Shown here piece by piece: positions 47,162-61,400 of a stretch of DNA of 64,000 nucleotides; the stretch's first letter is position 1; every line of letters starts with the position of its first letter. This DNA comes from Euglena gracilis (Eukaryota; Euglenida; Euglenophyceae; Euglenales). Made by a program: the position numbers and the translations under genes. The DNA lies in NCBI GenBank assembly GCA_039621445.1, contig CP154954.1, forward strand, positions 52,347,526 to 52,411,525. The letters run 5' to 3'. Under the pieces are notes generated by a model. The model searched no databases. It was not told the origin of the DNA and worked only from the letters and a program-made list of their open reading frames with translations.

Positions 47162-50100
47162 GTGCGGTTGGATGCGCTCTCAACCCTCCTGTCCAGTTAC
47201 TGGACTTGCCCAGCTCTGGCGACCCCTCCAACCAGAGGGGACTTTTTGTTGGGTACAATATTGGGTAACCCAAAAAGTGTCCAGGGAAAATTTGGTGGGA
47301 CGAAATCCTGCCAAGTATTTATCTATCTTTTTTCTGACTGAGAATGCAAATTTTTCCACATGTTTTTCGCAAATTTTCTGACGTTTCCCCTTTTCTTTTT
47401 CGGTGAAGTGCATTTTTTTAAGAGTCTGTATTTTATTCCAATTTTTTTTTGCCCAAAAGTCTGAGGTCCAAATTTTTACATCTCCATTTTTTCTCCTCCA
47501 TTTTTCTTTGGCACCAAAGACCCGCTACTTTTTGCAAATCCAAATTGCGCAAAACTGGTGAAAGCCCCAAAAATTGCCTGAAAGTTCTAAAATGGTGAGG
47601 GAAAAAAATGATCCCAGAAAATGGAAATAGCAAATTACCCAAAATGCTTAAAATTGACGTAATTTTGTAAAACTGGCTTGATTCTGCAAGGTTGCGACAA
47701 ACAGGCAAATTTTGCCAAAAGGTTGCCAAACGTTAGAATAATGCCAAAAAGTACCTGAAAACAAGGGCCAACAATGGCAAAAGAATGGCCAAAAGGAGTC
47801 AAAGTGACGATATCAGCCAAAAAAGGGCCAAAAACAACCCAAAATCGCTATGTGCCCTCACCTACAGTGCGGACAAAAATTGTGGGAGACAAAATATTAT
47901 GGGAAAAAACCTTATGGGAAATTTTCGATTTGAAATTTTTTTGGGGAAATTCAAACTTTCAGGGAAAATGATGTTATTTTTTTAAGTTTTAATGAAGATT
48001 TTGGCAAACAGTTAACTCGATATCCCCAAAAAAAAATGGATTTCTGTTGGTGTTTTCTGTAATTTGACATTTCAAAATATAACCCATAGAATTGGCAGCG
48101 TTCTTTAACCCTTTCTATTTGTGTTTAGAGTTTGACTTCTGTCCCAGTTAAAAAAATAAAATTGTAATAAATATATTCAACTCCCTTTGGTATTTATTTG
48201 GCAAGTTTCATTTTTTCCTCTTTTTTCCTTCCAGTAGCCCTGCCAGGCAGCGGCTCTTTGATACTTTCGCCCTTGGCGGGCCGTTAGCAGGGCTAGGAGG
48301 TCAAGTGAGCTTTATCAGGCACAGGAAGAGGCACGCACAAATGCACCGACGGGATTTATTTTTTTGCCCTCGAGGCAGCAGAATCTTCTGCTGCCGACGA
48401 CACTGACCAACCTGATTTTCCATGTCCCATCGGTCACTGAGACTGTCTCGGCTATCCTTCCATGTGTACCCCTTGATTTGCATTGCTTCCCAGAGGGTCG
48501 GCTGGTTTCATTTAGCAAGTTTTTATTTTTTCAGTTTTTTTTTTTCCTTTGACAACACCCCCCCCTGAAAGTGGCCTCCCAAAGGGCGTAGAAAAGGTGC
48601 AGTGGACAAAAATTACGGGAAAACTTAAGGGAAGATCGGGGTAGTTTCCCATAATTTTTGTATCCCATAATGCATCCCATAATCCGCACTGCATGCCTAG
48701 GGCATGTGAGGTATTAAGTGAGTTTCTGGCATGTGCACCGGAAAGCCATGCTTTTATCATTTTTTTTGTTAGGAAAAATCACACGCTATTTTGGGGCATT
48801 TTGAAGCCTGTCAAAAATCTTATCCCTGCAGGGTTCAATCCCCCCTTCCCTCAGGAAGTCCGGGATCCCCCGCTGTCCAATATAAAATAGCACAGTTTGG
48901 GAAGAAGGACTGGTACAAAAAATTTGTGGCAGCATCAACCTATAATAAAGTATTAAAAATGTGCAAAATTCAGGAATTATGTGCATTTTGAGGTGGTCCT
49001 TTGAGCATGAAAAAAAAAGTGCCCAAACAATTGGAACCCCACCCCCAAATAACACCCCCCAAATAATACCCCTTCCCCTTCGGCCAGATCTTCGGTGACC
49101 GCGTTAACACCCCCCCATTTCGGGCCGACGACCCAGATTTTGACCTGAAAATGAGGGTAACAATTAACAATATTTGACAATGAACGCTTTTCTGGATCAT
49201 CTGGCCCCCAAAAATGTACGTTTCATGAGAAAGTAAAAGAAATGACCAAAAGGGAGTTTTGGGTGCTATTTTGGGTCGTATGGGACTTCAAAAAATATTC
49301 GCAAATTTCGGGGAGCTATTGCCCCCCCCCCCTAAATTATAACCCACCCTCGGGCCAGGACTTCGGGCAAAAAATAACACCCCACGGGGGTGTTATTTGG
49401 GAGGTTTCCCCCCAAATAATACACTCCCCCCTGGCGCGCAACTTTTGGATGCCCAAATTACAGACCCGGATATATTATTTGGGGGGTTCGTATGTCCTGT
49501 TATTTTTTTTTGTGATATAATGACACTTTTGAGACAGGTTTGCATTGGTTTTTTTTACATTTGGATTCAAATATTTGAAGGACGTCATCCCCTTGAAAAG
49601 TATGAAGAGAATTTGATTTTTTCGTTGAACGGGGTCACATCCTACCTTTTACTGATGTGCTGATAGAATATAACGAAAAAGATCCTCCCCCTCCCCTGTC
49701 CAACAACCACTGATGTTCGTCCTCAACTGGGAGGGGTTGTTAGAAAGGGGAGAAGGGTCCCCAGGCCGGCAAAAATTGATAGCACATGGAAATTGAGGAT
49801 ATTTTGGTTGTTTTTTTTTTTTTGCAATTTCTCTCCCTTGGGGTGCAGCAGGGGGGTATTATTTAGGCGGCCGAATTCGCATTTAAGCTTTTTTATTTTT
49901 ATTTGCGCACTTGCACAAATTTTCAAGTTTTTTGATTCTTCTTTGATTCGGCTGTATGGCCCCGGGGGGTTGAAAACACGTTGACAAGCGAGTGCAAAAA
50001 ATGAGCGAAATTCTGATTTTGGCGGTGTGACCCCCGGGACTTTAGCAAAAAAAAATGGTGTTTTGGGGGTGTCTGAAAATGGATTTTGTACGTCGAAACC

Positions 50101-51336
50101 CCCGGGACCTTGCCGGCTAAAAGGGAAAAAAATGGCAAAAAAAGCGACAGAGGAATGGGACCTTTACTTTCCTTGTTGCTGCTTTCGGCTGTGTCCCCGG
50201 GTGTGCCCGAGCTGCCGGCGGTGTGCGTCCTGGATGTTTGGCGGACTGCTTTACTTGCGGCACCTTGGTGTGGTGTTTTTGGGCTGTTTGTTAAAGCGTG
50301 GGGAGGAGGTGCCGGGGGGTGTGGGTGTGGTGTGACCAAGCGGGAAGGAGGGATGCAGTGAGAGGAAGGTAAGTGTGGGGTGTTGGGCAAGGGAAGCGCA
50401 GGGGGGAAGAAATAGGGTCCGCATGGAATGAAGGGGACGGCTGTCTCCCACCCGGCTTATACCCGGGATCCGCACAACCAGTTGTGTGGCAAAGGACCCA
50501 GCAGAAGAGGTCAAACACTGGAAGGACAGAATTGTGTTTATTTTCCCAAATGCGCGCACCAACATGTGTCTGTTTATTTGCGCATTTGCGCAAATAAACG
50601 TAACATTGTCCTTCAAGGATTGGGCTTTAGTACCCATGAACTGACGCTGTTGATAAACGGCGTGACAAAGGAGCTGTGGTGCGCAGAACAACAGACCGTC
50701 CAGTTGGTGGGTTTGTCACCCTGTTTGTCGACACGCCAGCTTATGGGCGAAAATGCGTGCACAAAGGCAAATTATGTTTGTGTGCGGATTTGCGCAAATG
50801 CGCAGACAAACATGTCTTTTGTTTATTTGTGCAAATGCGCAAATAAACACAAAGAAGAACGCTGTGACGGAAACATAACCCTCAAACACCGACAGCAGAT
50901 GTGGTCCATTTGCGCATTTGCGCGCATCACGTTATTTGTGGGCGCAAATGCGCAAATAAACTGCATGAAGAAACTGCACAATTTACATCTGGTATATTTG
51001 CGCATTTGCGCCCAAAAAGCAACGTGGTGCGCGCAAATGCGCACATGAACCACCAATGGAGAAATGAAAAGCTATTTCATTTGGTCCTCCTACTGCTTCC
51101 CTTAGTGGCTTCTGAAAGGGTTCAACCCAAATGGCCACACCGTCTCCTCCGGCATATGGTGTTATGGTGCCGTTTTTGAGCCATTGACAGGTCCCACAAA
51201 AGGTGGAGACAGAGGATCTCCTGAAGGTGGGTGCGCAGCCACCCAGTAACAGTGCACGTCCACCGGCACCAATTTTAGGATCCCAAGGGCCCTGTCTCTG
51301 CCCCTCGATTGGTTCGATGAAAGCGGTGGGACTCAC
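47162..51336. other. Left part of a 7-kb intron
   Basis: Holds AAATAACACCCCC foldback copies at about 49040-49100, 49320-49490 and 49855. An ATG frame near 50141 starts with a hydrophobic leader (MGPLLSLLLLSAVS), but no domain follows and I do not call it. Palindromes of the GCGCAAATGCGC family begin at about 50545. Confidence 0.45.
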
Positions 51337-51530
51337 TCCCCCATGAAGCGGTTGGCCTCCGTCCAGTGGAAGTCCTGCAGCTTCGGCCTCTCCCCCAGCA
51401 GCGCCGGCACCACCGTCGCCCGCGCCTCCGGCGTCATCAGCATCCGGAGCGACCGCAGCGCCGACACCGTCAGGCCCTTCTTCGTCACCTCCAGCTTCCG
51501 CAGCGCCTCGATGGCCTGCTCCACCCAGCG
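51337..51530 (-). CDS. Nested antisense exon, helical protein, unknown
   Basis: A 194-base minus-strand exon with acceptor GGCCCCCTCTAG and the strong donor GGGGA/GTGAGT. It reads RWVEQAIEALRKLEVTKKGL, then TVSALRSLRMLMTPEARATV and LQDFHWTEANRFMG: all-helical, GC-rich third positions, clearly coding in character. The resemblance to the TFIIS N-terminal/ARM-like helical folds is too slight to name. The frame stays open upstream past the acceptor for TATKAYGPL, with the TAG of the acceptor as the only stop. It is antisense within the plus-strand PBP gene's intron. Confidence 0.6.
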
Positions 51531-54243
<2,713 letters not shown>

Positions 54244-54298
54244 GTCGTGGGACGATGTTCGCATCCGCAACACCAATCCCAATTTCACGTCGTGGAAC
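54244..54298 (+). CDS. PstS-like protein, module 1, third exon
   Basis: A 55-base exon with acceptor CTTCTCTCCAG. It reads (R)SWDDVRIRNTNPNFTSWN, equivalent to 'kkWdDpaIa.lNPg' of PstS. The first G completes Arg with the previous exon. The donor AAC/GTCCCA is weak but gives the right phase for the next exon. Confidence 0.75.
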
Positions 54299-54359
54299 GT
54301 CCCAGCCAGCCGTAGCCACACTGGTTCAATGGATGGATGGATGGATGGATGTATGCATG

Positions 54360-54362
<3 letters not shown>

Positions 54363-54421
<59 letters not shown>

Positions 54422-54422
54422 G
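54363..54422. repeat. GT microsatellite
   Basis: Pure GT tract preceded by five GGAT units (about 54330-54350), 65 bases after an exon. Confidence 0.95.
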
Positions 54423-54837
54423 TGTGTTTTCCTGGCACATGGCAGTCTCTAATTATCTAATTTTTGGACCCCATGGGACGTTATTTAAAAGATCCGATAT
54501 ATATAATAATCTTGTTTGTAAAAGATCCGATGCATATATAATGTTAAATGAAGACAAAAAACACAAATTCACCTGAATCAATTTACAGCCCCCACCCCCG
54601 GTATTTACTTTATGGCTGCCATATGTATACTACATACACACTTATATATTCCATATATGTATGGACGTATGCATATGCATATTTCTTTGGGTGGGCAGAT
54701 CAACCTTTTAAACCACGAATCCAGGATGGGCACACCTTGGCCGAATCCCTTTCTATACTGCTCAAACCGGGTAGTTACAGGTCGGGGCTGGGGCGTTGTG
54801 TGCCGGAATGACGGTGCTCATCCGTCCTCCCTTTCAG

Positions 54838-54977
54838 TGGCAGAGCCTGAGACCGTCAAACCAGCCCATCGAGGTGGTGGTCCTCCAGGAAAGCAGCGAC
54901 GTCACCGCCGCGTTTCAGCGTGCGCTGGCGCTGTTCTGGCCGAATTTCACGTCGTGCGTAAATATGAGCGACAACAC
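54838..54977 (+). CDS. PstS-like protein, module 1, fourth exon
   Basis: A 140-base exon with acceptor TCCCTTTCAG. It reads WQSLRPSNQPIEVVVLQESS, then DVTAAFQRALALFWPNFTSC. This matches PstS 'lP...I.vv.RadgSGTs..ft.yl......w'. The family's R-x-D-G-S-G-T phosphate loop appears as Q-E-S-S-D-V-T, so the ligand-binding Arg/Gly pattern is altered; the ligand may not be phosphate. The donor AACAC/GTGGGG is set by the phase of the next exon (AC + C = Thr). Confidence 0.75.
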
Positions 54978-55262
54978 GTGGGGCACTCTGGCCGTCCTGA
55001 TGCCTGCCGATGACACATGCCTAACTGCTGCACATCGGTTCCCAACGTTCTGGTGTTCTCACGTATCATTGAGCGGTTTTGGAAAGACTTTTGCCTCCCT
55101 GTCGGTCTGCGTGCTGTCGGTCTGTGTGTTTCGTCTTTCCGAGAGCTTTTGTCTGCCTGTCACCGCACCGATCGATTGGCAGGGCAGCCGGACCCATTGA
55201 GACAGGAAAGGCACAGGGCTCGCAGGGGTGGGTCACCTTGAGCATTGCAATTGGCCCGCAAG

Positions 55263-55450
55263 CACCCGGATTGTGGGGGCCACCACCCAAAGGCAGGGCT
55301 ACGAGGGCGTCAACACACACGTCCTGCAGACGCCGTGGACCATCAGCTACTCCGTGTACGGCGACGCCCGCGACTTCTACGTCCCCATGGCCCGGCTGCA
55401 GAAGGCGCCCGGCGTCGTGGTGGCGGCGTCGATGGACAGCACGTACGCGG
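55263..55450 (+). CDS. PstS-like protein, module 1, fifth exon
   Basis: A 188-base exon with acceptor GGCCCGCAAG and donor GCGG/GTGGCT. It reads TRIVGATTQRQGYEGVNTHV, then LQTPWTISYSVYGDARDFYV and KAPGVVVAASMDSTYAG. This is the most recognisable PstS segment: 'G..GneGv...V...pgsIgYvey.yA.........l.n.aG.fv.ps'. It leaves in phase 1 and joins the next exon as TYAGAAYQHL. The frame continues open past the chosen donor, so an alternative longer form is possible. Confidence 0.8.
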
Positions 55451-55560
55451 GTGGCTGCCCAGGCTGCTCCCCGGCCCAAACCGTGGACCACTTCACGGGG
55501 GTTGATGAACCAGTAGGGTGCTGCTGAAGGGCGTGGGGCGGGGGTACCCGTTGGGGGCGC

Positions 55561-55745
55561 GGTGGGGATGGGTGACGGGGGGGGGATCGCGGGGGGGTTG
55601 GATCGTGGGGTGACGGGGGTGTGGGGTGGGTGGGGATGGGTGGGGGGGGGGGGGGGGGGGGGGTGGGGGGGGGGGGGGGGACTGGAATGGGGGGGGGCTG
55701 GAAGCGGGGGGGGGGGGGGGGGGGGGGGGACGGGGGGGGAGGACG
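55561..55745. repeat. G-rich tract
   Basis: Over 150 bases of G with sparse T and A, 110 bases downstream of an exon on the coding strand. It would form G-quadruplexes in RNA or DNA. Confidence 0.9.
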
Positions 55746-57455
55746 GGGACGGCGCCGGACTACAGTCCAGGATGGTGCACAAGGGAACAGCACCGCTCGG
55801 CTCGGGTCCAGCCAACCAGTCGCCTTCTTCCAGCCAGCAGTTTATTTGGCCAGCCCTCCCCTCTCGAATTTTGATCATTGTCCACTCACCCAACGTCCGC
55901 CAGAATCCCACCCTTTGTCTGAAGCGGGGCTGAATGACATGGTCACCCTGAGAACACGCGGGCAGCTGCCTGGTGCTGGAGATGGGGCTCGATTTTGGGA
56001 ACAACGGAGACGATCCCAAACGCCCAGGCCCCGCCCAGAAACACCTCCGATCCCAAATGGCCTTTTTTTTGTGCTACTCTTATTATGCATAACAATCAGT
56101 ACAAGCATTCCACTGTAACAGATGAGCATAACAGCAATATGAAAAGCAAGCAAGAAATATGATTTGTCCCACACCAGGTTGTGGAATATTTATCCAAATC
56201 TTTCGATCCAACGACATTTTCAAAAGCAACAGGCAGACACAAATTCTATGGACCCAGTTCCTCAGGGGGTCTGGATATTCGTTGTATCTGGGTCCCATTT
56301 GCTGGTTTTTTTCGGAGCTATTTCGGGGGATGGGTCAGGTTTACAACCAAACTGCCAGAGGTTCACGTTTTTTTTTAGGGATTTAGGAGAAGATAGGCCC
56401 CAAAATGGGGATAATCCGGCCTAACTTTTTTCCTAAATAAATTTTCGACACGCCGATCCTGACTGACCCTAACCCCAGGGATTCCCGCAACCCTATGGGT
56501 GGCGGGTGGAGGTCAAACTCCCCATTTCCCCAGCGTCAAACGTACGCTTATTTCCTATCCTTTTTGACATTTTGTTTGATCCCGAAGGACCTATCCTGAC
56601 CAAACCCTAGGATTTTCCCGCACCCCATGGGTCCCGGCCCGGGACCCCCCAGGTTCCCCCACCCCCCCCCCCCCGTTGCCCAGCCCTGCTTAACCCTGTT
56701 CCTGAAAATAGGCCCACATCCTCCCCAAATCTGACAAAAGTTGCCCAATTTCGTTTTGTTTCCTGGGCCAAACGTGCCGAAAAATCCGAAAAGTGGACCC
56801 TTCTTCCGGAGGACCTATCTACCTCCCACCCCCCTGGGGTCCATATGGTTCCTGGCTGCCATTTCCAAAACAACTTGGAAATGAAGCAAAATCAAACGAA
56901 ATATGTGGCGACCTAACACAAAGCCCTTGCAACGCCCTGTGAAACGGTAATTTTGATTTCCCCATAGCTTCGTGGCTAGCCTGAGTTATGGCCATTTATG
57001 ATCGTTTCTCTCCCAATACTGATTTTTGGCCTATTTGGGGGGTCAAAAACGAAGTTTTCAAAATATCTCCAAAACAGTAGCCAATCAAAAGAAATTTTGT
57101 GGGGGCCTTAAGTAAAGCCCTTCTGTATTCCCTGTAACCTCATAGAGGCAGCCAGGGCCAGCTGTGCACCAACCCCCAAATGCATCCCGTTTTATTCACT
57201 TTTTGGGGGGTTTCAAAAAATGGAAATTATAAAACCATTAATATTCTTTTAACACCTTTCCAAATCCTTGTCTAGTGGTATTTGATTCCCCCGCAACTAA
57301 ACGTTAGGCCAAGGACCTCAGGACGGTTTGCTGACGTGAGCCCAGGGGGGTCCCATTGTTCAACTTATTTATGGCAACGCCCCCCCCCCCGAGGGGGCCC
57401 AGTGTTACAACATGCAAGCAGAATCCCCCTGGGGGTTGGTGTGATTGTGTCACAG
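55746..57455. other. Intron of plus-strand PBP gene
   Basis: A segment at about 55790-55880 resembles the dispersed CCAGCCAGC repeat of 4.0 and 38.8 kb. Nothing else is supported in 56.0-57.4 kb. An A/T-rich part with G runs is open in short frames only. Confidence 0.5.
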
Positions 57456-57650
57456 GCGCTGCCTACCAGCACCTCACAGCCGACCTGAACAACGCGCAGG
57501 GGGTCAATGCGTGGCCCATCGTGACGTACACGTACGTCGTGCTCCGCAAGGCCACGCTGCACGCTGGCGCCACGTGTGACCACGTTGTGGAGACGGTGGC
57601 GTTCTGGTACTGGTTCTACACGGCCGATGCGTCCAGGGAGCTCCCTGACA
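57456..57650 (+). CDS. PstS-like protein, module 1, sixth exon
   Basis: A 195-base exon with acceptor GATTGTGTCACAG and donor GACA/GTCATG. It reads AAYQHLTADLNNAQGVNAWP, then IVTYTYVVLRKATL and CDHVVETVAFWYWFYTADAS. It matches PstS 'w...l.n..g..aWPI...tyilv.k........v..fl.W.y' near the C-terminus of the domain. The AWPI-type motif is shared with ACYPLAD in the minus-strand gene. Confidence 0.8.
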
Positions 57651-57838
57651 GTCATGCCCAACAGTGCTTCAGTGCCTGGCTTCAGGAGTGTCGTTCAATC
57701 CTAAGCCGTCTACAACGGATTTGTATTCATCCTGCAGCCTGAAACACCAAACAACGGACAATTGTGTGGATAACTGGCCCAGTCAACGCAAGCATTTTTT
57801 CAGCTGGCTGCCACAACAGAGGTGTTTCTCCCTGTCAG

Positions 57839-57897
57839 CGGTGCAGGCCGTGACTGACCGCCAGTTCTTCGTTCGCCTGCCCTCTGTGGTCCGGGAC
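57839..57897 (+). CDS. PstS-like protein, end of module 1
   Basis: Acceptor TCCCTGTCAG, then VQAVTDRQFFVRLPSVVRD, equivalent to 'gYv.LPd.vv..vr' that closes PstS. The phase from the previous exon (A + CG) fits. The donor could be GAC/GTGGTG (chosen, phase 0) or six bases later. Confidence 0.7.
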
Positions 57898-58187
57898 GTG
57901 GTGGTGCGCCCGCAGCACTCTCCGGCATCGCCAGCAATTCGTTTCATATCCATTTGTGTGCTGCGTTTAACACCCCCCCTCCATATTCCGCTACCGTTCC
58001 TCTCACCCTCTCGCAGGCTGTCGTGGGCTTCTTTTGCCTCATCGCCTCCATGACACATGCCAATCAGGCACATCTTTAGGCATTTCCCCCTGGGCTGTGC
58101 TCACACTCCTCGCAGTGGACCATTGGGGTCTCATCCCCGCGTCCCCGGGTCAGGGATGGTTTCCCGCCGGGAGTGCGGCGACCGCAG

Positions 58188-58298
58188 CGGCTCACCACGG
58201 ATGTGACGTGCGGGGGCCGGCCGGTGTTCTCCCTCCCGGCCAGCACGGTGCTCCGCGGCCTCGTCGACACCAACGTCGTCCCCATCTTTGAGAAGCTG
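58188..58298 (+). CDS. PstS-like protein, start of module 2
   Basis: A 111-base exon (phase 0 to 0) with acceptor GCGGCGACCGCAG and donor AAGCTG/GTGGCG. It reads RLTTDVTCGGRPVFSLPAST, then VLRGLVDTNVVPIFEKL. The place and pattern fit the first strand and helix of a second binding module ('l.gaGstl...v...l...f'), as ALQGMGTTLPSHVYLD does for module 1. Similarity to PstS is weaker than in module 1. Confidence 0.65.
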
Positions 58299-58789
58299 GT
58301 GGCGGTGTGCCCAGGCTGCACATCTGCCCCCCCTCCCGCAGGTTCCCCCATGGGGAATCGCTTCATCGTCCATGTTTTTCTTTTGATACCCTCCTCCCCC
58401 AGCATGGATGGTATTTGACTCCGAAAACGCGGGGAAAGGGGTTCCTCGCTGCAATTTGCGGATGTCGATGGGAGCTGCGCCACTGTGTGGATGGACCGCC
58501 TGTCTGCACCCCATCGTCCACCCCGACGTCACACACAGGGGTCACCCCCCTCCGTTCTTTTCTGTTCTCGTGCCCCAGCCTTTTTTTCAGGGCAGTGGAG
58601 GTGCTAGGCCCCCAGCCATTTTTTTGGGGGGGGGTCCCATTCATTCCCCACAGCAATATTCCCCCCCCCAAGCAATAGGGGGTGGACTTTTGCGCCATAA
58701 TGGTATTCCCGGGAGAATATTATTTGGTTGCGGGCATTTCTGGATGTTTTGGTGGGCAACCCAGGCCGTCCAAAGCAACGATGGCCAAG

Positions 58790-59000
58790 GTGGAAACCCA
58801 CGCCAACGGCAAATCCACCGCGGAGCCGCGACCCCTGCCGGCGGTGGAGTACACGGCCGGGGAGCCGGGCACCGCGGGGGACGTCGGGGACGCCCTCAAC
58901 GGCTTCGACTTCGTCACAGTGCGGCACCCGGCGTTGAGCCCACCGGGCACCGCGACGTTTGGCTTCGCCGGGCTGGGGCTGGCGGTGGCCGAGCTGCGCC
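58790..59000 (+). CDS. PstS-like protein, module 2, second exon
   Basis: Acceptor GATGGCCAAG (AAG type, like the exon at 55263). It reads VETHANGKSTAEPRPLPAVE, then YTAGEPGTAGDVGDALNGFD and FVTVRHPALSPPGTAT, ending GFAGLGLAVAEL. This fits PstS 'v.Y.g.GSg.Gi.ai..g.vDfg.SD.pl......fp...g.v'. The donor is CGCC/GTGTGA or two bases later. Phase 0 entry matches the previous exon. Confidence 0.7.
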
Positions 59001-59002
59001 GT

Positions 59003-60143
59003 GTGATCAATTCTGGTGCCGTTGTGGGATGGATCCTCCCTTTCCCCCGCACTAAGTTACCCAGGATTGTCTGGGCTAAAGAATAACCTCCTCCTGATGC
59101 AGAGGGAAAAAAGACAAGATGCACACTTTGAATATTGTTTTTTTTATAATTTTCAAATCACAGATTTAAAAATTTTACAAATAATGCAAAATGCAAACTC
59201 TGGATAAATGGGCATTTTTTTGCATATTTGAACTTCCCAGTTTTCGCTTTTTTTTGCAGTGTGAAAGACATTTCTTTGTGTGTGCTTTTGTTTTGGGTGA
59301 GAAAACGTGAAGGACTGCCGAGGCTGTCAGAAAGATGTAAATTTCCAGTATTGATTACCTCTTTGTCATCAATCTCTTGGCTGGCAGGAGGTGGTCATTA
59401 GACACGTTTAAATGTCCTCAGTCACCAAGTCGGACCTCTCCCACTTGCCTCACTTTTATTGGATAATCATTGAATAATGTATTTGTCAGCCAGAATACAA
59501 GAAGGATTGCAAAATATGCAACAAGAGAAGATATTCAACGAGGCACCTCAAAATATTCATGTTTATGCATGCTAAAAAATGCAAACAGAATGCACACCTT
59601 TCTGCCGCAGAGGACTTAAAAAATCACCTTCTCGGGGAGTTTTTTTTTATTCATACCGCAACGTTATTTGGTATAAAACACCAATAAATAGCAACCTATT
59701 TCTCTTTTTAAATGTTCCTCCCCCCACATCTTGTGCGGAGGCCCTCCGCCCATGTTCAAACCCACCCTTGACTGGATGCCATGAAGGAATTAAAATTTTG
59801 AAATGGCATTGTTCTGGAGTGGCAGAACGAACAACGTTTCTAAGTATGGATATCCAAACACAAGACTCCCCGGGTTCGATTTTCGGAAGACCCAACAGTT
59901 GCTCATGTATCTAAGTAACCAAACCGGTGGTTTGTGTTTGTGGGGGGTCAACTACCACTGGCGCTTTCTCTGGGGCAGAATTGAAGCCCGGTCTGCCAGT
60001 CTCAAAAATCGGTGAATTGCCGAACGACGGGACTCGGCAGCGATCAGCCAGTACAGCGTGGTGCTGGACCATAGGTTCACTTAGCACCTGTGTGACCCCC
60101 TGGTTGGCAAAAAGTGCCACCCCTGGGGGTCAATAAGTGAATC
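59003..60143. other. Intron of plus-strand PBP gene
   Basis: A/T-rich sequence without supported exon, RNA gene or recognisable element. GGGTTCGATTTTCGG at about 59873 looks like a tRNA T-arm, but the rest of a cloverleaf is missing. Confidence 0.5.
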
Positions 60144-60340
60144 TACGTGCTGGACACGGCCACGCTGCTCGGCATCCTGGAGGGGGACATCCGGACGTGG
60201 CTGCACCCGGCGCTGACAGCGCTGAACCCCGGCGGCATCACGGACCAGGATGGCGCCCCGATCACCGACGCCAACCAGAGCATCGTGCTGTTCAATGGAC
60301 CGACGGGGCCAACCCTAACCCTTGGACCTGACAAAATTGG
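60144..60340 (+). CDS. PstS-like protein, module 2, third exon
   Basis: Reads YVLDTATLLGILEGDIRTWL, then HPALTALNPGGITD and QSIVLFNGPTGPT, ending at the good donor ATTGG/GTATGA. It matches PstS 'l.L....l..Il.G.I..W.dpai.alNPg......I.vv.r.dgsgt'; NGPTGPT is at the phosphate-loop position, again without the Arg. No AG acceptor fits: the only nearby AG is followed in frame by TGA. The 5' edge is therefore uncertain and may be a non-canonical splice site. Confidence 0.7.
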
Positions 60341-60616
60341 GTATGAAAATACATTGGCAAAACCCTCAAAATGCATCAGGAAATATTTGTGAAAATGTAA
60401 GGAAATAAAGGCAAAAAAAATCTTGGGCACCTGCACAAATGCCATCAAAGTTTGTGCGGTTTTAAGGGGTGGGATTTTTTTTTTGATGTGTGCGGGTTCT
60501 TTGGTCTGTTTTCCATGTTTGAAAGCACCATTGCAGCATTGTGCCAACGACCGCCAGTCTGAGGATAGATGCTATCTGTATTGGGGCTGTGTGTGCATCT
60601 GGGGCGCATGTGGGAG

Positions 60617-60682
60617 GACCCGATCGCTGCTAACATTGTTGCCACACAGCAGCGCCTCGCAAGAGAGTTCTGCCCCACATTG
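60617..60682 (+). CDS. PstS-like protein, module 2, fourth exon (candidate)
   Basis: Reads DPIAANIVATQQRLAREFCP, then TL, before TTG/GTGTCG. QRLAREFCPTL lines up with QRALALFWPNF of module 1. The acceptor is ATGTGGGAG, off by one base from the phase left by the previous exon, or GCCACACAG eleven codons later. Confidence 0.5.
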
Positions 60683-60935
60683 GTGTCGCAGACTGCCTTC
60701 TTCCAACATTTGCTGAGGCGCTTCATTTTATTATTTTTGTCTGTTGGCCGTCAACCCTTGGAATGCCAGAAACGCTGTTTGTGTGCGCAGGGATTTGACC
60801 AGATGCTGAATGGTCTGAAATATGTTAAAAGAACTTTGAAATCCCTGTGGGTGGATCCCTAAAATGCCCGTTCCTTTTTTTTATTATTATTTGTTTGTGT
60901 TTGATGGGTACCCATTTGCGTACCCGCGCCCCCCC

Positions 60936-61075
60936 CGGGCAATTGACGCCCCCGGGCAATTGACGCCCCCGGGCAATTGACGCCCCCGGGCAATTGTCAC
61001 CCCTGGCTGTGCCAGCCAATTTGTCACCCCGAGAAATTGTCACCCCCCTCCGTGCTGCCCAATTTGTCACCCCCC
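60936..61075. repeat. GGGCAATTGACGCCCCC tandem repeat, first cluster
   Basis: Four units of 17 bases (CCCCCGGGCAATTGACG), then diverged units with ATTGTCACCCC. A second cluster with the same unit order lies at 61269-61400. CCCGGG and CAATTG are palindromic. Confidence 0.85.
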
Positions 61076-61268
61076 CCCGTTTGTAGTATTGCTCTGTGAA
61101 CTTTCTTTTCGCTGCATGACTCGATTGATCTTCTATTTCGTTACAACGACCACTTTCACATACCAAACGCTCTGCACAATATCACAACCATAGCTGCATT
61201 TGTCCTGCGTTCATTTGTGTTTCAGATGGTGTTCTTGATCATTTGGTTCAAATGTGGCTTTTATGGGT

Positions 61269-61400
61269 AGGCAATTGACGCCCCCGGGCAATTGACGCCC
61301 CCGGGCAATTGTCACCCCCCTCTGTGCCGGCCAAATTGTCACCCAGGGAAATTGTCACCCCCCTCCGTGCTGTCCGATTTGTCACGCGACAATTGCCCAG
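61269..61400. repeat. GGGCAATTGACGCCCCC tandem repeat, second cluster
   Basis: Two to three clean units, then the same diverged units as the first cluster (CTCTGTGCCGGCC versus CCTGGCTGTGCCAGCC). The pair is a direct duplication about 190 bases apart. Confidence 0.8.

Noticed and set aside
59800-59900. tRNA gene suggested by GGGTTCGATTTTCGG
   Set aside because: No acceptor stem, D-arm or anticodon arm can be folded around it.
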